A stretch of 64,000 bases of DNA. It comes from Celoporthe dispersa. Lineage: Eukaryota; Ascomycota; Sordariomycetes; Diaporthales; Cryphonectriaceae. The position numbers and the translations under genes were made by a program. The notes below the pieces were generated by a model. That model worked only from the letters and a program-made list of their open reading frames with translations, had not been told where the DNA came from and ran no database searches. Positions 23,636-35,002 of this stretch are shown piece after piece. Position 1 is the first letter of the stretch. Each line of letters begins with the position of its first letter. The DNA is taken from contig WAID01000014.1 in the NCBI GenBank assembly GCA_016584495.1, positions 248,001-312,000 on the forward strand, given 5' to 3'.

Positions 23636-24540
23636 GGAGCCTGAGAGGGTTGTTGCCCTGAGGGACAGCCTGATTAGTGTTATTCCGTCTGAAGAGGCGG
23701 ATAAGCCACGTGGATCGAGGATCCAGTTCATCTATTGAGAAGTGAGGAACGGAAATTGGAGGAGGAAAGTGGCATGGAAATGAAGAGAGGGAGAAAGGGG
23801 GGGAAGGGGAGCGTGAAGGGCCTTTTAGGAGGCTGAACAGTAGTTTCGTGGAAGAGAGAGTACACAGATACCCATAAGGAATTTTGTATTATTATACTGA
23901 TTGATATAAGTAATGGATGCTGATGCATTGGATTTTTTTTTTTGGGAAAAATTCAAAAAATCCTCCAGCATACATCTGTATAATGTAGTAGTTATCCAGC
24001 CACCGTCTTCTCACAGCAGTACAATGGCGCTCACAATTGTGATACAATTTGTGTGTATGTCTATGTTTATGTGAACGGAGCACTCGCCGACCAGTGGGCA
24101 TGGCTAGAAGAATACTTTATTCGCCGACGTTCCACATTCTTGAAGGCGGTTGTTTTTTCTCTTTGTTTTTTTTTTCTTTTTCTTTCTAAACACGCATCTA
24201 AGTAAACCCAGATGAAGCTCTCCTTCCACCGAGTATCATGCATTCTTGGTAAGATGCAAGGCAATTTTCAAAGGGACCGTGTTGAGAACAAATCTGGGAC
24301 TCTTGTTGGGAAACGATAGACCGGGTAGAGAAGAAGAGAGGGAGAAAACAAGTTATGCAGTAACTCAGGTCATAACGCCAGCGCGAGCAAACCGGATCGA
24401 TGCCTGCAGCAGTCCGCCCATAACAAAAGATGTCCCCAATCTCAAGAGGTAAACTGAGCGAGTGACGAGAGAGAGAGAGAGAGAGAGAGAAGAGTGTGAC
24501 TAGTACTGGAGGTGGTAGGGAGACCATGACGAGGAACGTC
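23636..24540. other. Convergent 3' spacer before dam1
   Basis: 3' flanks of the giant membrane-protein gene and of dam1. It includes a T10 run near 23934, T-rich blocks near 24150-24190 and a GA microsatellite at 24470-24491; no gene seen. Confidence 0.6.
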
Positions 24541-26016
24541 TTAGTGCACACCAACCTGCCTCGCCATCTGTGCCTCGGGGTTTGGCGTCAGGCGCATGGC
24601 CGCAAGACCAGGCTCGGGCATCCGGTCCGCCATCCTGTCGTTGATGAGCTCCATGTCCGGCGAGACGGACCTCACGGGATACTCGTTCGCAGGGGACGAG
24701 GCGCGCAGGAACCTGGACGTCGTGGGCTGGGGCGACAGGATGGTGGGCGACTGCGGGGAGGTGGGAGAGGCGACCTCGTCGACGACGGTGGTGGGCACAG
24801 GACGCGCCACGGTGGGCTTGACAGCCTTGGCCTCGGGCCCGGTGCGGATGCTGGACGGGAGGATCTGCTCGAAGCCCTGGGAGCGGGCGACGGTCTCTAT
24901 TGATTTGAAATACTGTTTGTTTGTTGATGAGAGAGAAGGAAGGATTTTTTGTCAGCCTTTGGTTTATGATGTATATGTGTGTGTGTATGGATTTTTCTCT
25001 TTTTTTGGATTATTTCTTCTTACCTTGACTGTCTTGACCTGCAGTTCCAGGGTGGCATCCTCGTCACACACAATCATAGGGTGAGGTGCAGCTGCAGGCT
25101 GGAGAGGGTCCACATGTGGTTGACGCCCTGCTCGACGCACCTCTGCAGGGCGAGGGCCTTGCGGGCGCCCAGGATGATGGCGATGACCTCGCGGGCCTCG
25201 AGGACCGTCTGCACGCCGACGGTGAGGGCCATCTTGGGCACCTTGTCGAGGTCGTTCCCGAAGAAGCGCGAGTTGGCGAGGATGGTGTCGTAGGCCAGCG
25301 TCTTGACGCGCGTGCGCGAGGCCAGGCTGGAGCCCGGCTCGTTGAAGGCGATGTGGCCGTCCTCGCCGATCCCCGCGAGGAAGAGGTCGATGCCGCCCGC
25401 CCGCTTGATCTTGGCCTCGTACTCAACGCACTCGGCCTCGAGGTTGGGCGCGTTGCCGTTGAGGATGTTGACGCTGCTGGGCGGGATGTTGATGTGCTGG
25501 AAGAAGTTCTTCCACATGAAGCTGTGGTAGCTCTCGGGGTGGTCCCTCGGGATCCCGATATACTCGTCCTTTTGGGGGAGGGTGCAGGGTCAGACATGGT
25601 GATATCTCTCTCTCTGGGGGTGACCAGAGCGCTGGAGGGCGCTCCTGCTTCTACAAAACACCCTCCTCGTGATATATGTTTTATCGGTGAAGATAACATA
25701 CCATGTTGAACGTGACCACGTTCTCAAATGATATCTGCAACAAGTTGTACCGTACATTAGCTACTATGCTCTCTCTCTCTCTCTATGTGTGTGTGTGTGT
25801 GTGTGTATTTCTATCTCGCAGGGGCGGGAGACATACCTCGCCAGCCTTGTATTTCTCTACCAGGATCTTGTAGACGCCGAGAGGGCTGGAGCCTGTAGGT
25901 AGGCCCAGCACGAAGGGATGAGAAGGGCTGGGAGAGAAGTGCTTGATCCTGTCCACGACATAGTTGGCGACGTAGGCGCTGGCCTGGTCGGAATCGTCAC
26001 GGATGATCAGTCTCAT
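24541..26016 (-). CDS. dam1: Glucosamine-6-phosphate deaminase (NagB type), with one frameshift
   Basis: About 376 aa. Exons 26016-25837, 25734-25702 (33 nt), 25568-25024 and 24912-24541. It converts GlcN-6-P to fructose-6-P plus ammonia, the last step of GlcNAc use. Family signatures are in order: LGLPTGSSPLGVYK (phosphate loop), VTFNMDEYIGIPRDHPESYH spanning the small exon, and GIGEDGHIAFNEPGSS with the catalytic Asp/His/Glu. The 3' part of exon 3 needs one extra C at 25085-25086 to read SLQLHPHPMIVCDEDATLELQ; as printed, the frame hits a stop there. Beyond the enzyme core there is a ~90-residue Pro/Ser-rich extension not needed for catalysis. It lies at the edge of the GlcNAc cluster and diverges from hxk3 across 3.1 kb. 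Confidence 0.92.
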
Positions 26017-27980
26017 TTTTGTGGTGACCGTGGTTGGACCGTTTGGCAGTGAGACCAGACCAACGTAGTGGGAATTTGGTGAAGAGAGGAAGGGGGGGCC
26101 CTAGAGCTAGCTGAGCGCAGGACGACGGCTCGATAGCTGGCGGTTAGAGAAGTAGTAGTAGTAGTAGTAGTATTCGTATCAGCAGCAGCCGCCGTAGTAG
26201 AATAATACACAAGACGATGAGCTTTGGTGATTATGGGTTGAGCCTGTCGTAGGAATAGAAGGGGTGGGTATGTGTATGTGTGTGTGTATCTATGAAGAAG
26301 AAGAAAAAACATAGGTGAGATCCCTACTACGATGGACAGGACAAGCCGGAGACCACATAGTATAGTAGTGATAAGAAGGGCCTTTTCCGCTCGGGCAAGC
26401 AAATGACCTCAGTCTCAAGTCTCACACACACACACACACACACACTTACACGAGTCGCTACCGATCACCGGCCGGGCCATAGCCGAAACGGGACACCAGA
26501 CATGCCACTGGATGAGGGCTATCAGAGCAGAGCAAATAACAGTAGCAAGAAAAGTCACCTACCAGTGGAGAGCACACCCTGAGTGGGGGCCCTCTGCCTG
26601 TCCATGACAAAGGACGGGCAAGGTACACACACCCAAGGTTCCGTGGTGGGAATGGAACGTTCACACACAATCATGACGATGACGACGATGAGGATGATGG
26701 TGATGGATGGACCCGGATGAGCTGGCTGTAGGCAGGAGATCAACCCCCACCGTGTGAAGTCTACAGGCGGCAACAGTGCCCAGGGACAGCGGGAGAGAGA
26801 GTGTGTGTGGTGTGTGGGTGGGTAGGAAGTAGGCCAGATGCAGATAGATTTCCCAAGCCGGGTTGACGTTGTATCCGGCGATCCGTCACAGGCCGGGCAG
26901 GGAAGGGCATGTGCCATTGATTGGCTGATTTGGGTGGGTGTCCTGCCGCTCACCAGGGAATGATACTATGGCACCTGGAGGAGTCTGTAGGGAGCAGAGT
27001 AGAGCCTATGGAGAACCAAACATTAGCAAAAAGTGAGTTTTGTCCCTTGCTATTTTTTCCTCCTTTTTTTCTTTCTTTCCTTTCTGTCTCTCTATACTGT
27101 ATTCATTTTTAGTCAGTGTTACTCTTCCTTTTTGTCATTTTTTCCTTCTTTCTTTAATGGTGGGGGCTCCAGATGAGATGAGAGGACTTCAGAGGATCCA
27201 ATTTTTATTTTTTTTTCTTCCCCTTCTTCTTAATCTTTTAGTACTACAGCCAACTGCCAGTGAACTGCCTGCCCCTGAATCCGCGTGTCGACGTTGCATC
27301 CTATGCCGGCAGACCTTTGGTCTCCTCACTGTAGTACCCCTCCTACACCCCCCCCACACCCCCCTCTCTTCCCATGCAATCAATACCCGGGTTCCCAAAT
27401 AATACCCAAAGCCTCACTCATCTTCACACTACCAACAACCAGATCATGTGAGCCGACAGACCTGGATCCCCTCTGGAATCATTTGCCACATCTGAGCCCA
27501 TAGCTGCCTTGTTTTATTTTTATTTTCTTTAAACCCCCCCCCCCTTTTTTTTTTGGCCGCGGAAATATCGGCTACAATGCACGTCAGCAAAGCGGTTGTT
27601 CTACAGGACCCCCGTTCCAGAACTCTCTCTCTCTAGCGATGCATGATCCGCCGCCGTTGGCATCAAAGCGCAACGTTACCTCACCTTGTTTCGAGAGGCG
27701 TGCGTGGTTGTACTTACCACACCACGCCCACCTTTGAAGAGTAACACACACGCGCGTGCGCACACACACACACACACACCAGACATTCGGCATGTTCCTG
27801 ATCTAACTGGACTCCCGTCCCGTCCTCTCTCTCTCTCTCTATCTCTCAGATTAGTTACTTGCTGATCGTACCTTGCCGTGTTCATCATCGTGTCCTGCAG
27901 CTATTAGCATTCACCTGCAGCCTTTCTTTATTTTTTGGATCTTTTTTTTTTCATTTTTAATAAAAATATTTTCTTTTTAT

Positions 27981-28055
27981 CTCTCTCTCTCTCTCTCTCT
28001 CTCGCTACTACTACTACTGCTACTGCTACTGCTACTGCTACCACCACCACCACCG
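27981..28055. repeat. Compound microsatellite (CT)n-(CTA/CTG)n-(CCA)n
   Basis: About 11 CT units run into alternating CTA and CTG triplets and then CCA triplets. It is non-coding. Confidence 0.85.
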
Positions 28056-29013
28056 TCTTCTTCATTGGTGCGGGTGGAGGTCCTCACTCCTCCACCACCT
28101 CCTCCTTTCTCCTCCTCCTGACTTGTGGATATGCTGTGCCTAGTACACAACATCTCGAAGTCACCTTTGAGATTGAACGTTAAGCCTGGCTAGTAAGAGG
28201 TACTGCAGGAGGAGGACTCCCCCTTCTGGAAGGCCAGACAGACATATCGTGAACCTTTCTCTTCTTGGCTCCTCTGGTTCGTCTATAGCGCTTTTCCTTC
28301 TGCCCTCCCTCCCTCCTTTTTTTTTTTTTTTTTGGGCCCCCGGGTTTTCTTTGTTTTCTCACAAGGAAAATGGTCCTACCAGCCAGCCAAGGCTGTAACC
28401 TCCCACCCTCCATCCCACCTCCTCCGTCGTTCGAGTAACCTGCAGAGTAGAGTGTATTGCACCATACCTGCATGGTCTGGGTCTCATCCGTCTTCTGAAG
28501 GGGCTCGTAACATTCTTTAGGGGGACGACGTAGCCACCCAGAATGTGCTAAGTTAGTCCTCTGCCTGCCTGCCTGCCTGCCCACACCCTGTTTCCGGCAC
28601 ATCTCTTCCTCACAACCACTCCTTCTTTATCCTCTGATACGACCCTCTCTTTTCTCTTTTTCTATCTCTCTCTGACGACGGATGCGAAGGGAACCAGGTG
28701 CCGCAAGCGCAACTGTAACGCGAGATATTTGGGCCGGTGTGACCCAGTAACGTCGCCCACATAAGGTCTCACACACACACACACACACACGCACATGGTC
28801 AGATCCTTCTTCTCTCCTTCGTTCAAGAGAGGCCCAGCAGACCAGCAGTTGTCTCCTGGGCGCAAGAGTTGGACACTTTTCTTCCCCCCTCTCCTCCTCC
28901 CCCTCCTTCTCTTGCACGATATCAAGCTTGGCGTGGCCGGGCTGGAATTCATGGCATAAAGAGGGTGGTCCAGTAGAATATACTCCCGACCCCCCTATCT
29001 TGAGTGTCTACTC

Positions 29014-29020
29014 TATAAAA
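29014..29020 (+). promoter_or_regulatory. TATA-box candidate for hxk3
   Basis: TATAAAA lies about 114 bases before the ATG at 29134, at a normal distance for a fungal core promoter. Confidence 0.5.
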
Positions 29021-29133
29021 GTAGACACTGTGAAAGTATTGGATCTCGAAACGCGACGTTTTTTTTCTTCTTCTTCTTTTCCTCCATCGCCTCTCTGCCT
29101 CGGCTCTTGGAGGCCAGCCGCTCGTTTTCTGCA

Positions 29134-29762
29134 ATGCCAACAATCAGAGAGATCTTCGCTGCGGCGGTCAAGTCCCTGCTGAGGGGCAAGTCCTTCCTCG
29201 CCGCCCTGTTGTCGTTCTGGATCAGTCCGAACATACTCAAGACCGCCGGGTCCGAGTCGATCTCAAACGGCAGAACAAGCACGATTGCCTCTGCAGCACC
29301 AACATCAAGGCGGAGTGCCGATGAGTTCCTGAAGGAGGCCGAGGCGCTGTTCCTGGGGCCGATCCAAGGACCCTCGCTGAGGGAGTTCTCGTCGGGGTTG
29401 AAGGCGCAGTTCCAGGACGCCCTCCTGCACAACCCGGCGTGTATGTTGCCGTCCTACAACGCTCAGCTGCCCAGCCGGTCCGAACATGGCCAGTATCTCG
29501 CCCTCGACGTCGGGGGCTCGACGCTGCGGGTCGCCCTGGTGGAGCTCCTGGGAAGGGAGGCCCAGGGCAGTGGCGCGAGCCGGATCGTGCGCCAGGACTC
29601 GTTCAGGATCGACCGCGCGGTCAAGGATCTCGAGGGCATGGCGTTTTTCGACTGGGCGGCGCAGAAAGTCGTGGGTACTGTCTCGGAGGCTCTGGACGCG
29701 AAGCATACACCCGAGGATCCGCTGCTCATGGGCCTGGCCTGGAGTTTTCCCATCGAGTAAGT

Positions 29763-29801
<39 letters not shown>

Positions 29802-30973
29802 CTTCTCCCAACTTGAACTGACGCTCTATTCTCCCTCTCCTCTTCTCCAACCACCAGACAGACTTCCCTCAGAGGCGGAAGACTGCAGAGCATGGGCAAA
29901 GGCTTCCGTGCCTCCGATGGTCTCCTGGGCCAAGACCTCGGCGGCATCATCAGGTCGGCGTGCCGCTCGCGAGGCCTCTCTGTGGAGCTGGCCGCCATCG
30001 TCAACGACTCGACCGCGGCTCTCCTGTCAGAGGCCTACCTCGACTCCTCGACGCGGTTCAGCCTGATCCTGGGCACAGGCGTCAACATTGCCGTGCATTT
30101 GCCGGTAGCGACCATCGGGCGGGACAAGTTTGGCGACCGCCCCTCGGCCTGGTTCGACAGTGCCACCCATGTGATTGTGAACACGGAGCTGGGCATGTTT
30201 GGCAGGGGCATCTTGCCCACGACGCGCTGGGACGAGGCGCTGAACGCTGCGCACCCTAAGCCGGGCTTTCAGCCCCTCGAGCACTTGGTCAGCGGCTGTT
30301 ACCTCGGCGAGATGTGCAGGCTGGTGCTGGTCGAGGCTATTGCTTCGACTGGTGTGCTCGGGGGCGTCGTGCCCCCGTCGTTGCTGCTTCCTTATTCTCT
30401 CGACACGGAGACGATATCATTAATAGAAGGGTATGTTTTCCTCTTTTTTTATTTTCCTTTTTTCTTCTCCCTATGTAAACTAACTTGGGTTACCTGCACA
30501 GAGATGACTCGCCATCCCTAGAAGCCTCCCTCGCCTTGTTCCAATCCCGCCACCCGTCCCCTTTCGAGCCTGTAGAGGCAGACATCCTCTTCATCCGGAC
30601 ACTGGCCTCCTCCATATCACGCCGCTCCAGTGCCATCGTGGCAGCATGTCTGTTCGCCCTCTGGCAGTTCAAGAACGAGGCGGAAGCACAGTTCGGCGGC
30701 GGCAGCAGCAACACTACGGCTGCTGCTGCTGCTGCTGCAAAAGAAGAAGAGCTGTGCCTCGACGATCACGTGGTCGCCTTTAATGGCTCTGTGATCGAGC
30801 ACTATCCTCAGTACCTCGACAACTTGCAGGGCTATATCGATGACCTGATTTCCTCCTCCTCGATCGAGGGGACGAGGAGTTCTGGGTCCATCAGCCTTGT
30901 CGGTGCCAAAGAAAGTTCGTTGCTGGGTGCAGCGGTCGCTCTGGCATGTCTGGAGCAAGGCAACGCGGACTGA
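29134..30973 (+). CDS. hxk3: N-acetylglucosamine kinase of the hexokinase family (HXK3/NAG5 type)
   Basis: About 555 aa. Exons 29134-29756, 29858-30430 and 30502-30973; introns of 101 and 71 nt restore FPIEQTSLRGG and IEGDDSPSL. Phosphorylates GlcNAc to GlcNAc-6-P with ATP in the cytosol. Hexokinase-fold signatures: the phosphate-1 loop LALDVGGSTLRVALVEL (~residues 120-136), the sugar-binding region SFPIEQTSL, the catalytic-Asp block IVNDSTAALLSEAY, and phosphate-2 ILGTGVNIAV. It diverges strongly from glucose hexokinases: the N-terminus is long and hydrophobic, and the carboxyl part holds an Ala/Gln insert (~residues 455-470) encoded by a CTG-type run. Assignment to GlcNAc rests on these differences plus the neighbouring dam1, ron1, nag3 and dac1 genes. 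The frame is intact. Confidence 0.9.
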
Positions 30974-31035
30974 GCGGAATTAGTCGGCCTGCATGCATTT
31001 TGACGGCTAAAAAGTATATACATATATGTATGTAT

Positions 31036-31092
<57 letters not shown>

Positions 31093-31626
31093 CATCGGGC
31101 CACCATTTGGGTTGGCCAACCAGCAGGGGAAAGTGGCATATAACCCCATCCTCTGCCACTGGCATTTTTCGAGCATATGTTTGGACTCAAGGGCGTAATC
31201 ATTTACATGATGTTACCTCTTTTTTTTTTAATTCGTTGAAACGGCTAATGCCTATAATTCGCATTGTTCGCAAGAGAGAGAGAAAAGAGATAGCTTGATA
31301 ACTCGTGCTCTGCATACTTCTGCTGCCTAGGAGAGGATATCACATTTGAACCCACCAACGAACAAGATTGCCAACGTCCCAGTGCCCGGTGTCCCATACC
31401 CCAAGAAGTAGGGAGAAAGAAACATAATAAACATGATCCATTCGTAGTAAGAAGGAGAATAAGACCCACTCGTACACACGACAGGAAACCATGCTGGTGA
31501 CGCCTTGTCATATACCCATCACATCAATGCATGTAATCGTAGGATTGACACATGCTCCGAAAACGGCAGACCAACCAGCAGGGTGAAAGGGAAAGAAAAA
31601 AAACTACCAAAAAAAACCCACCACTC
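30974..31626. other. Convergent spacer between hxk3 and ron1
   Basis: 3' flanks of convergent genes. It contains a (CA)20 microsatellite and TA-rich sequence; no gene. Confidence 0.6.
31047..31086. repeat. (CA)20 microsatellite
   Basis: Forty bases of perfect CA repeat just after the hxk3 stop, flanked by TA/TG repeats; probably in the 3' UTR. Confidence 0.95.
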
Positions 31627-33665
31627 TCAGTCCGAGGAGAAATATCGCTTCGTCCTGCTGCGGACCTGCTGTGCTTTGAGATCAGGAGGCACGATGGTAT
31701 GATGAACAACGTGAGGACGGTATATTGCGTCGACCGGAGGCATCCTGTACAGAGGCTACGGTCAGCTCGCGTCTGGAGAAGAGGAGAAAGAAAGAGATGG
31801 GTACCAGTCACTAACCAATCATCCAGACTAAGGGGGAAATATTCGTAGAGCTCCTCCTCGTCATCCTCGCTGTTCTTCTGCTGGTTCAGGCCGGCGGCCA
31901 GGATCTTGGAGAACTGTGGTGAGATGGAATCGGAGTTGGAGCGGTTGGGGCTGCGCTCGTCCTCGGAGAGGGACAGGTTGATAGGCAGGCTCGGGGGCGG
32001 CGCCGCTGAGCGGTGGAAGGAGTTGCTTCGCGGTGTAGCGGGGGCGGGCGTGACACTGCTGAGTTTTGCCGAGATGGACGCATCTGTTGACCATGCCGGC
32101 ACTGGTGGCCGGTTCGGGTTGGGTGATACTGCCACTGCGACTTTCTTGGAAGGGTGAGGGCTCTGCTGCTCATATGACGATGGTGTGGGAGCCCAGTCGC
32201 CTTGCTGCTGCTGCTGCTGCTGTTACTTAGAGTCAGTCAAAAGGTACTTGGAGCCCTCGGGGACCTTGGGGGGGGGGGGGGGTTTAATCTCTTCGTACCT
32301 GTACACCACCCAGCGGGTGGTATTTTTGTATATTCTCCCCCGGATCGGTGCCCTTCTCTGTCTTGGGAACAGGTGTCGCAGCATCCGCCGTGGATCCAGA
32401 TGCCCGCTTCTCTGTGGTCGTCTTCTTTTCGCCCGACAAGGGAACATCCTTACGGCTGTCAAAGTTCCTGGGGCTCCGGCCCCGGACGATGACAGGCCCT
32501 GACTGTATCTCGGCGATCTTGGTGAACTCCCCGCTCTTCAGCTTGCTGAGCAGGTTGATCTGCACGACGTAGTGCTGCTGGAGCCCCTTCCTGCGGCCGT
32601 TGTTCGCGGTCGCGTGCTTGAACTGGAGCCTCTTCCAGGAGACGGGGAGCGCGATCCGGTTGTGGTCCAGCTCTTGTCCGGCCGACAGGTCGAGGGGGGA
32701 TGTTTGGCGGCGCAGACGGCGACTTGGCGTCCTCGCCGTTGGATGACTTCCACGGTATCGATATGATCTCGGTGGGCTTGCCCTCGATCGACTCGACGGC
32801 CGAGATCGAGGCCGCCAGCTCGAAGACCGGAAGCTGTTGGCCCTGCTCATCTATGATATGGCTGATGTGCCGAGGCAGCGTGATCTGGCCGGAGCACTGC
32901 CACAGGTTCCTCCGGTAGCATGTCAGTTCCAGCGGCCTCCCGGTATTCTCCCCTCCAAAGACGTCCTCGGCGACGAAGAACATGCCCAGGAGCTCTGCTG
33001 ACAGGCTTGCCTCGGCGTAGATCCCAGACCCGTCGACGATCTGGGCCTTGAGCAGCGGTGCCGAGAAGCCCAGCAGCTTGTTGTCGAGCTCCTGGGCGGG
33101 GGAGCCCTCGTTGAACGGCTCATTGTCGGCGGGCACGTCGAAGGCGGGGCGGGCGGAGTAGGAGAAGGGGTCCTCGAAGGTGTTGAAGTTCTCGAAGTCG
33201 TGGTACGAGGGGGTGAACGGGAGCGGTGCGAGGGAATGCACGCCATCACTGCAGGAAGAGATACAGTCAACACCAGAGAGACCTGGACAACATCATCCGA
33301 CACACAAGGTCGTCGTCGTTGTCGTCAAGAGAGAGAGGGGGGAGACAGGAGGAGGGACGGCAACCTGCTGGAGGGACAGGTCCAGGGCCAGCGGGTCCTT
33401 CACGTGTCCACCACGTGCTGTGCTGTGTGATGGTGCCGTGCTGTATGGTATGTGAAGTGTGTGTGATAAGGGAGAGGTAGGCAGGAATGCCACAGCGTGC
33501 TTACAGGAGCGCGTCATCAAAGTTCATTTCTTGGTCGAAGACATCGATAGCCACACCGCCATTGGTCATGTTGTGGGCCATGGGGTTATTATGGCCGTGC
33601 GAAGGAGGTACGGCACCGCCTGGAAGCCCGGATCCGGCTCCGTGACCTGAGTTGTAGGTTGCCAT
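31627..33665 (-). CDS. ron1: Ndt80-like transcription factor, regulator of GlcNAc catabolism (RON1), with one frameshift
   Basis: About 543 aa. Exons 33665-33505, 33248-32299, 32219-31816 and 31744-31627; introns of 256, 79 and 71 nt. The Ig-fold Ndt80/PhoG DNA-binding domain spans about residues 110-320. It begins LLGFSAPLLKAQIVDGSG, contains CYRRNLWQCSGQITL, and ends GPVIVRGRSPRNFDSR, the conserved Arg-rich DNA-contact segment. The C-terminus is Ser/Pro-rich with the stretch SLDDWMPPVDAIYRPHVVHH encoded across the last intron. In Trichoderma reesei the RON1 protein activates the GlcNAc gene cluster, and the neighbours here are the same enzyme set. One surplus C (G6 at 32694-32699 on the plus strand) breaks the frame inside the DNA-binding domain, between APPNIP and LDLSAGQELDHNR. 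The first intron is long and might hide a small exon. Confidence 0.9.
32268..32282. repeat. G15 homopolymer in a ron1 intron
   Basis: Fifteen consecutive G (C on the coding strand), within the 79-nt second intron between donor 32298 and acceptor 32220. Confidence 0.9.
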
Positions 33666-35002
33666 GGCATTCTCGGCGTGTCGCCATGCGACTCGGGGCC
33701 AGCGCCAGAGGGTGGGTGCATGCGGCAGAGGATTCCCGGGAGCAAATCTGCCGGAGCGTGTTGTTGCTGCGAAGGATCACGGCCGCACAGCGCAGTTCAT
33801 GATCGATGGGGATGGATATGCAATGCAGGTGGGAACTAGGGGCCCTCTCGAGCAGGGCACGCCTACAGTAGTCAGCCGGGCTCCTTGCTTGGTGCTGGTG
33901 GTGCTGGTGCTGGTGCTGGACCACCAGGCGCGTTCTGCAGCTGGTCGCCCGAGGACCCGAGCCGCCAGGGACTCCCTCCCTCCTCCTCCTCCTCCTCCCC
34001 CCCTGGATGGCCTGGGACCTTTGGCCGCTCATTTAAGGTTGCTATCTTCCCTCCCAGCAGCCGGGGGGGGGGGCGCGGCGCCTTGGCTGCTGGCTGGGCC
34101 TTGGCTCCTCCTCAAAGATTGCGGGAGACCCATTGGCCGGTGGGATTCCCCCCCCAGCATGTACCCCTACTAGCCACCAGCCCACTGCTGCAATACCACA
34201 GTACCATCCTGCCATAGTACCGTAGTACCATAGCAATAGTACCATAGCAGCTGGCAGATTGAGTGACCTAGCCCCGGACTGTCTGGCCGGGGCGGGGTGT
34301 GTCCCAAAGATGTGGGAGCCAATGCCGCAAGGAGTATGGGTGGTTTGAGCAGTTCTCTAGGCTGGCTGACTGCGTCTCATCGTTCTCATCGTCAACTAGC
34401 ATCTGATATCATGCGCAGGCTCAATAATAATATTCTCTTGGTGGGAAGAAGGAAAAAAAAGGGCTGTCTTCGTCGTTATAGCACTTTCACCTCGTAGAGA
34501 TGAGCTCGATGAAAAGGACTAGAGCAGCGGGTATGATTCCTGTCCTTCGACACTGGCCCCTCTGTCTATGACGCGGCAGAGGATATCTCTTGCCCCCCCC
34601 CCCCTCCAAATTGCCAGGGCGCTTATCTCTCAACTACCGCTGTTGTTGGTCCGCTGGGGCGTTCGTCCATGCTACAGAGCAGGGATATAGAAACTTACCA
34701 TAGCAGCCGCTTTCAGGAAGCCTCTGCGGGCTTAGGCGGTGCTGCTAGTCAGAGACGACTTCAAGCGACGGGTTAATTAACAAGGAAATGAACGTGGTCT
34801 TTTTTTGTGGCGGTTTTTTTTTTTTGGTGGTTTTTTTTCTCTTCCCCTTTCCTTCTTCAAGGTGCTGTAGAAATGTGCTACCGCGGACAGGCGGACAAAA
34901 AAACCCATCATCTTCCGACGGCATGTTCTTGTGTCGGTACGATGAGACAGGAGATCAAGACAGGTCGGACCACTGGAGAAGACGTGTAAGCTTATACGTC
35001 CG
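33666..35002. other. Spacer between ron1 promoter and nag3 3' end
   Basis: ron1 upstream region and nag3 3' flank. It has a repeated TAGTACCATAG-like motif at 34195-34250, C10 at 34593-34602, and G/T homopolymers at 34064-34072 and 34800-34840. No gene is supported. Confidence 0.55.

Larger units (their letters stand above)
26017..29133. other. Divergent intergenic region between dam1 and hxk3 (3.1 kb)
   Basis: Unusually long shared upstream region. It holds (CA)n at 26424-26445 and 27761-27779, a further CA tract at 28771-28790, CT repeats, a (CT)n-(CTA/CTG)n compound repeat at 27981-28055, and homopolymers at 27533-27555 and 28317-28334. No transporter or other gene is supported, although a GlcNAc permease would be expected in such a cluster. 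Confidence 0.55.

Noticed and set aside
31047..31086. Microsatellites as CRISPR or telomeric repeats
   Set aside because: Simple dinucleotide repeats with no spacers; a eukaryotic window without telomere motif arrays.
34470..34560. tRNA-like stretch near GGTATGATTCC
   Set aside because: A 5-bp T-arm can be drawn with G-T pairs, but the acceptor and D stems do not form.
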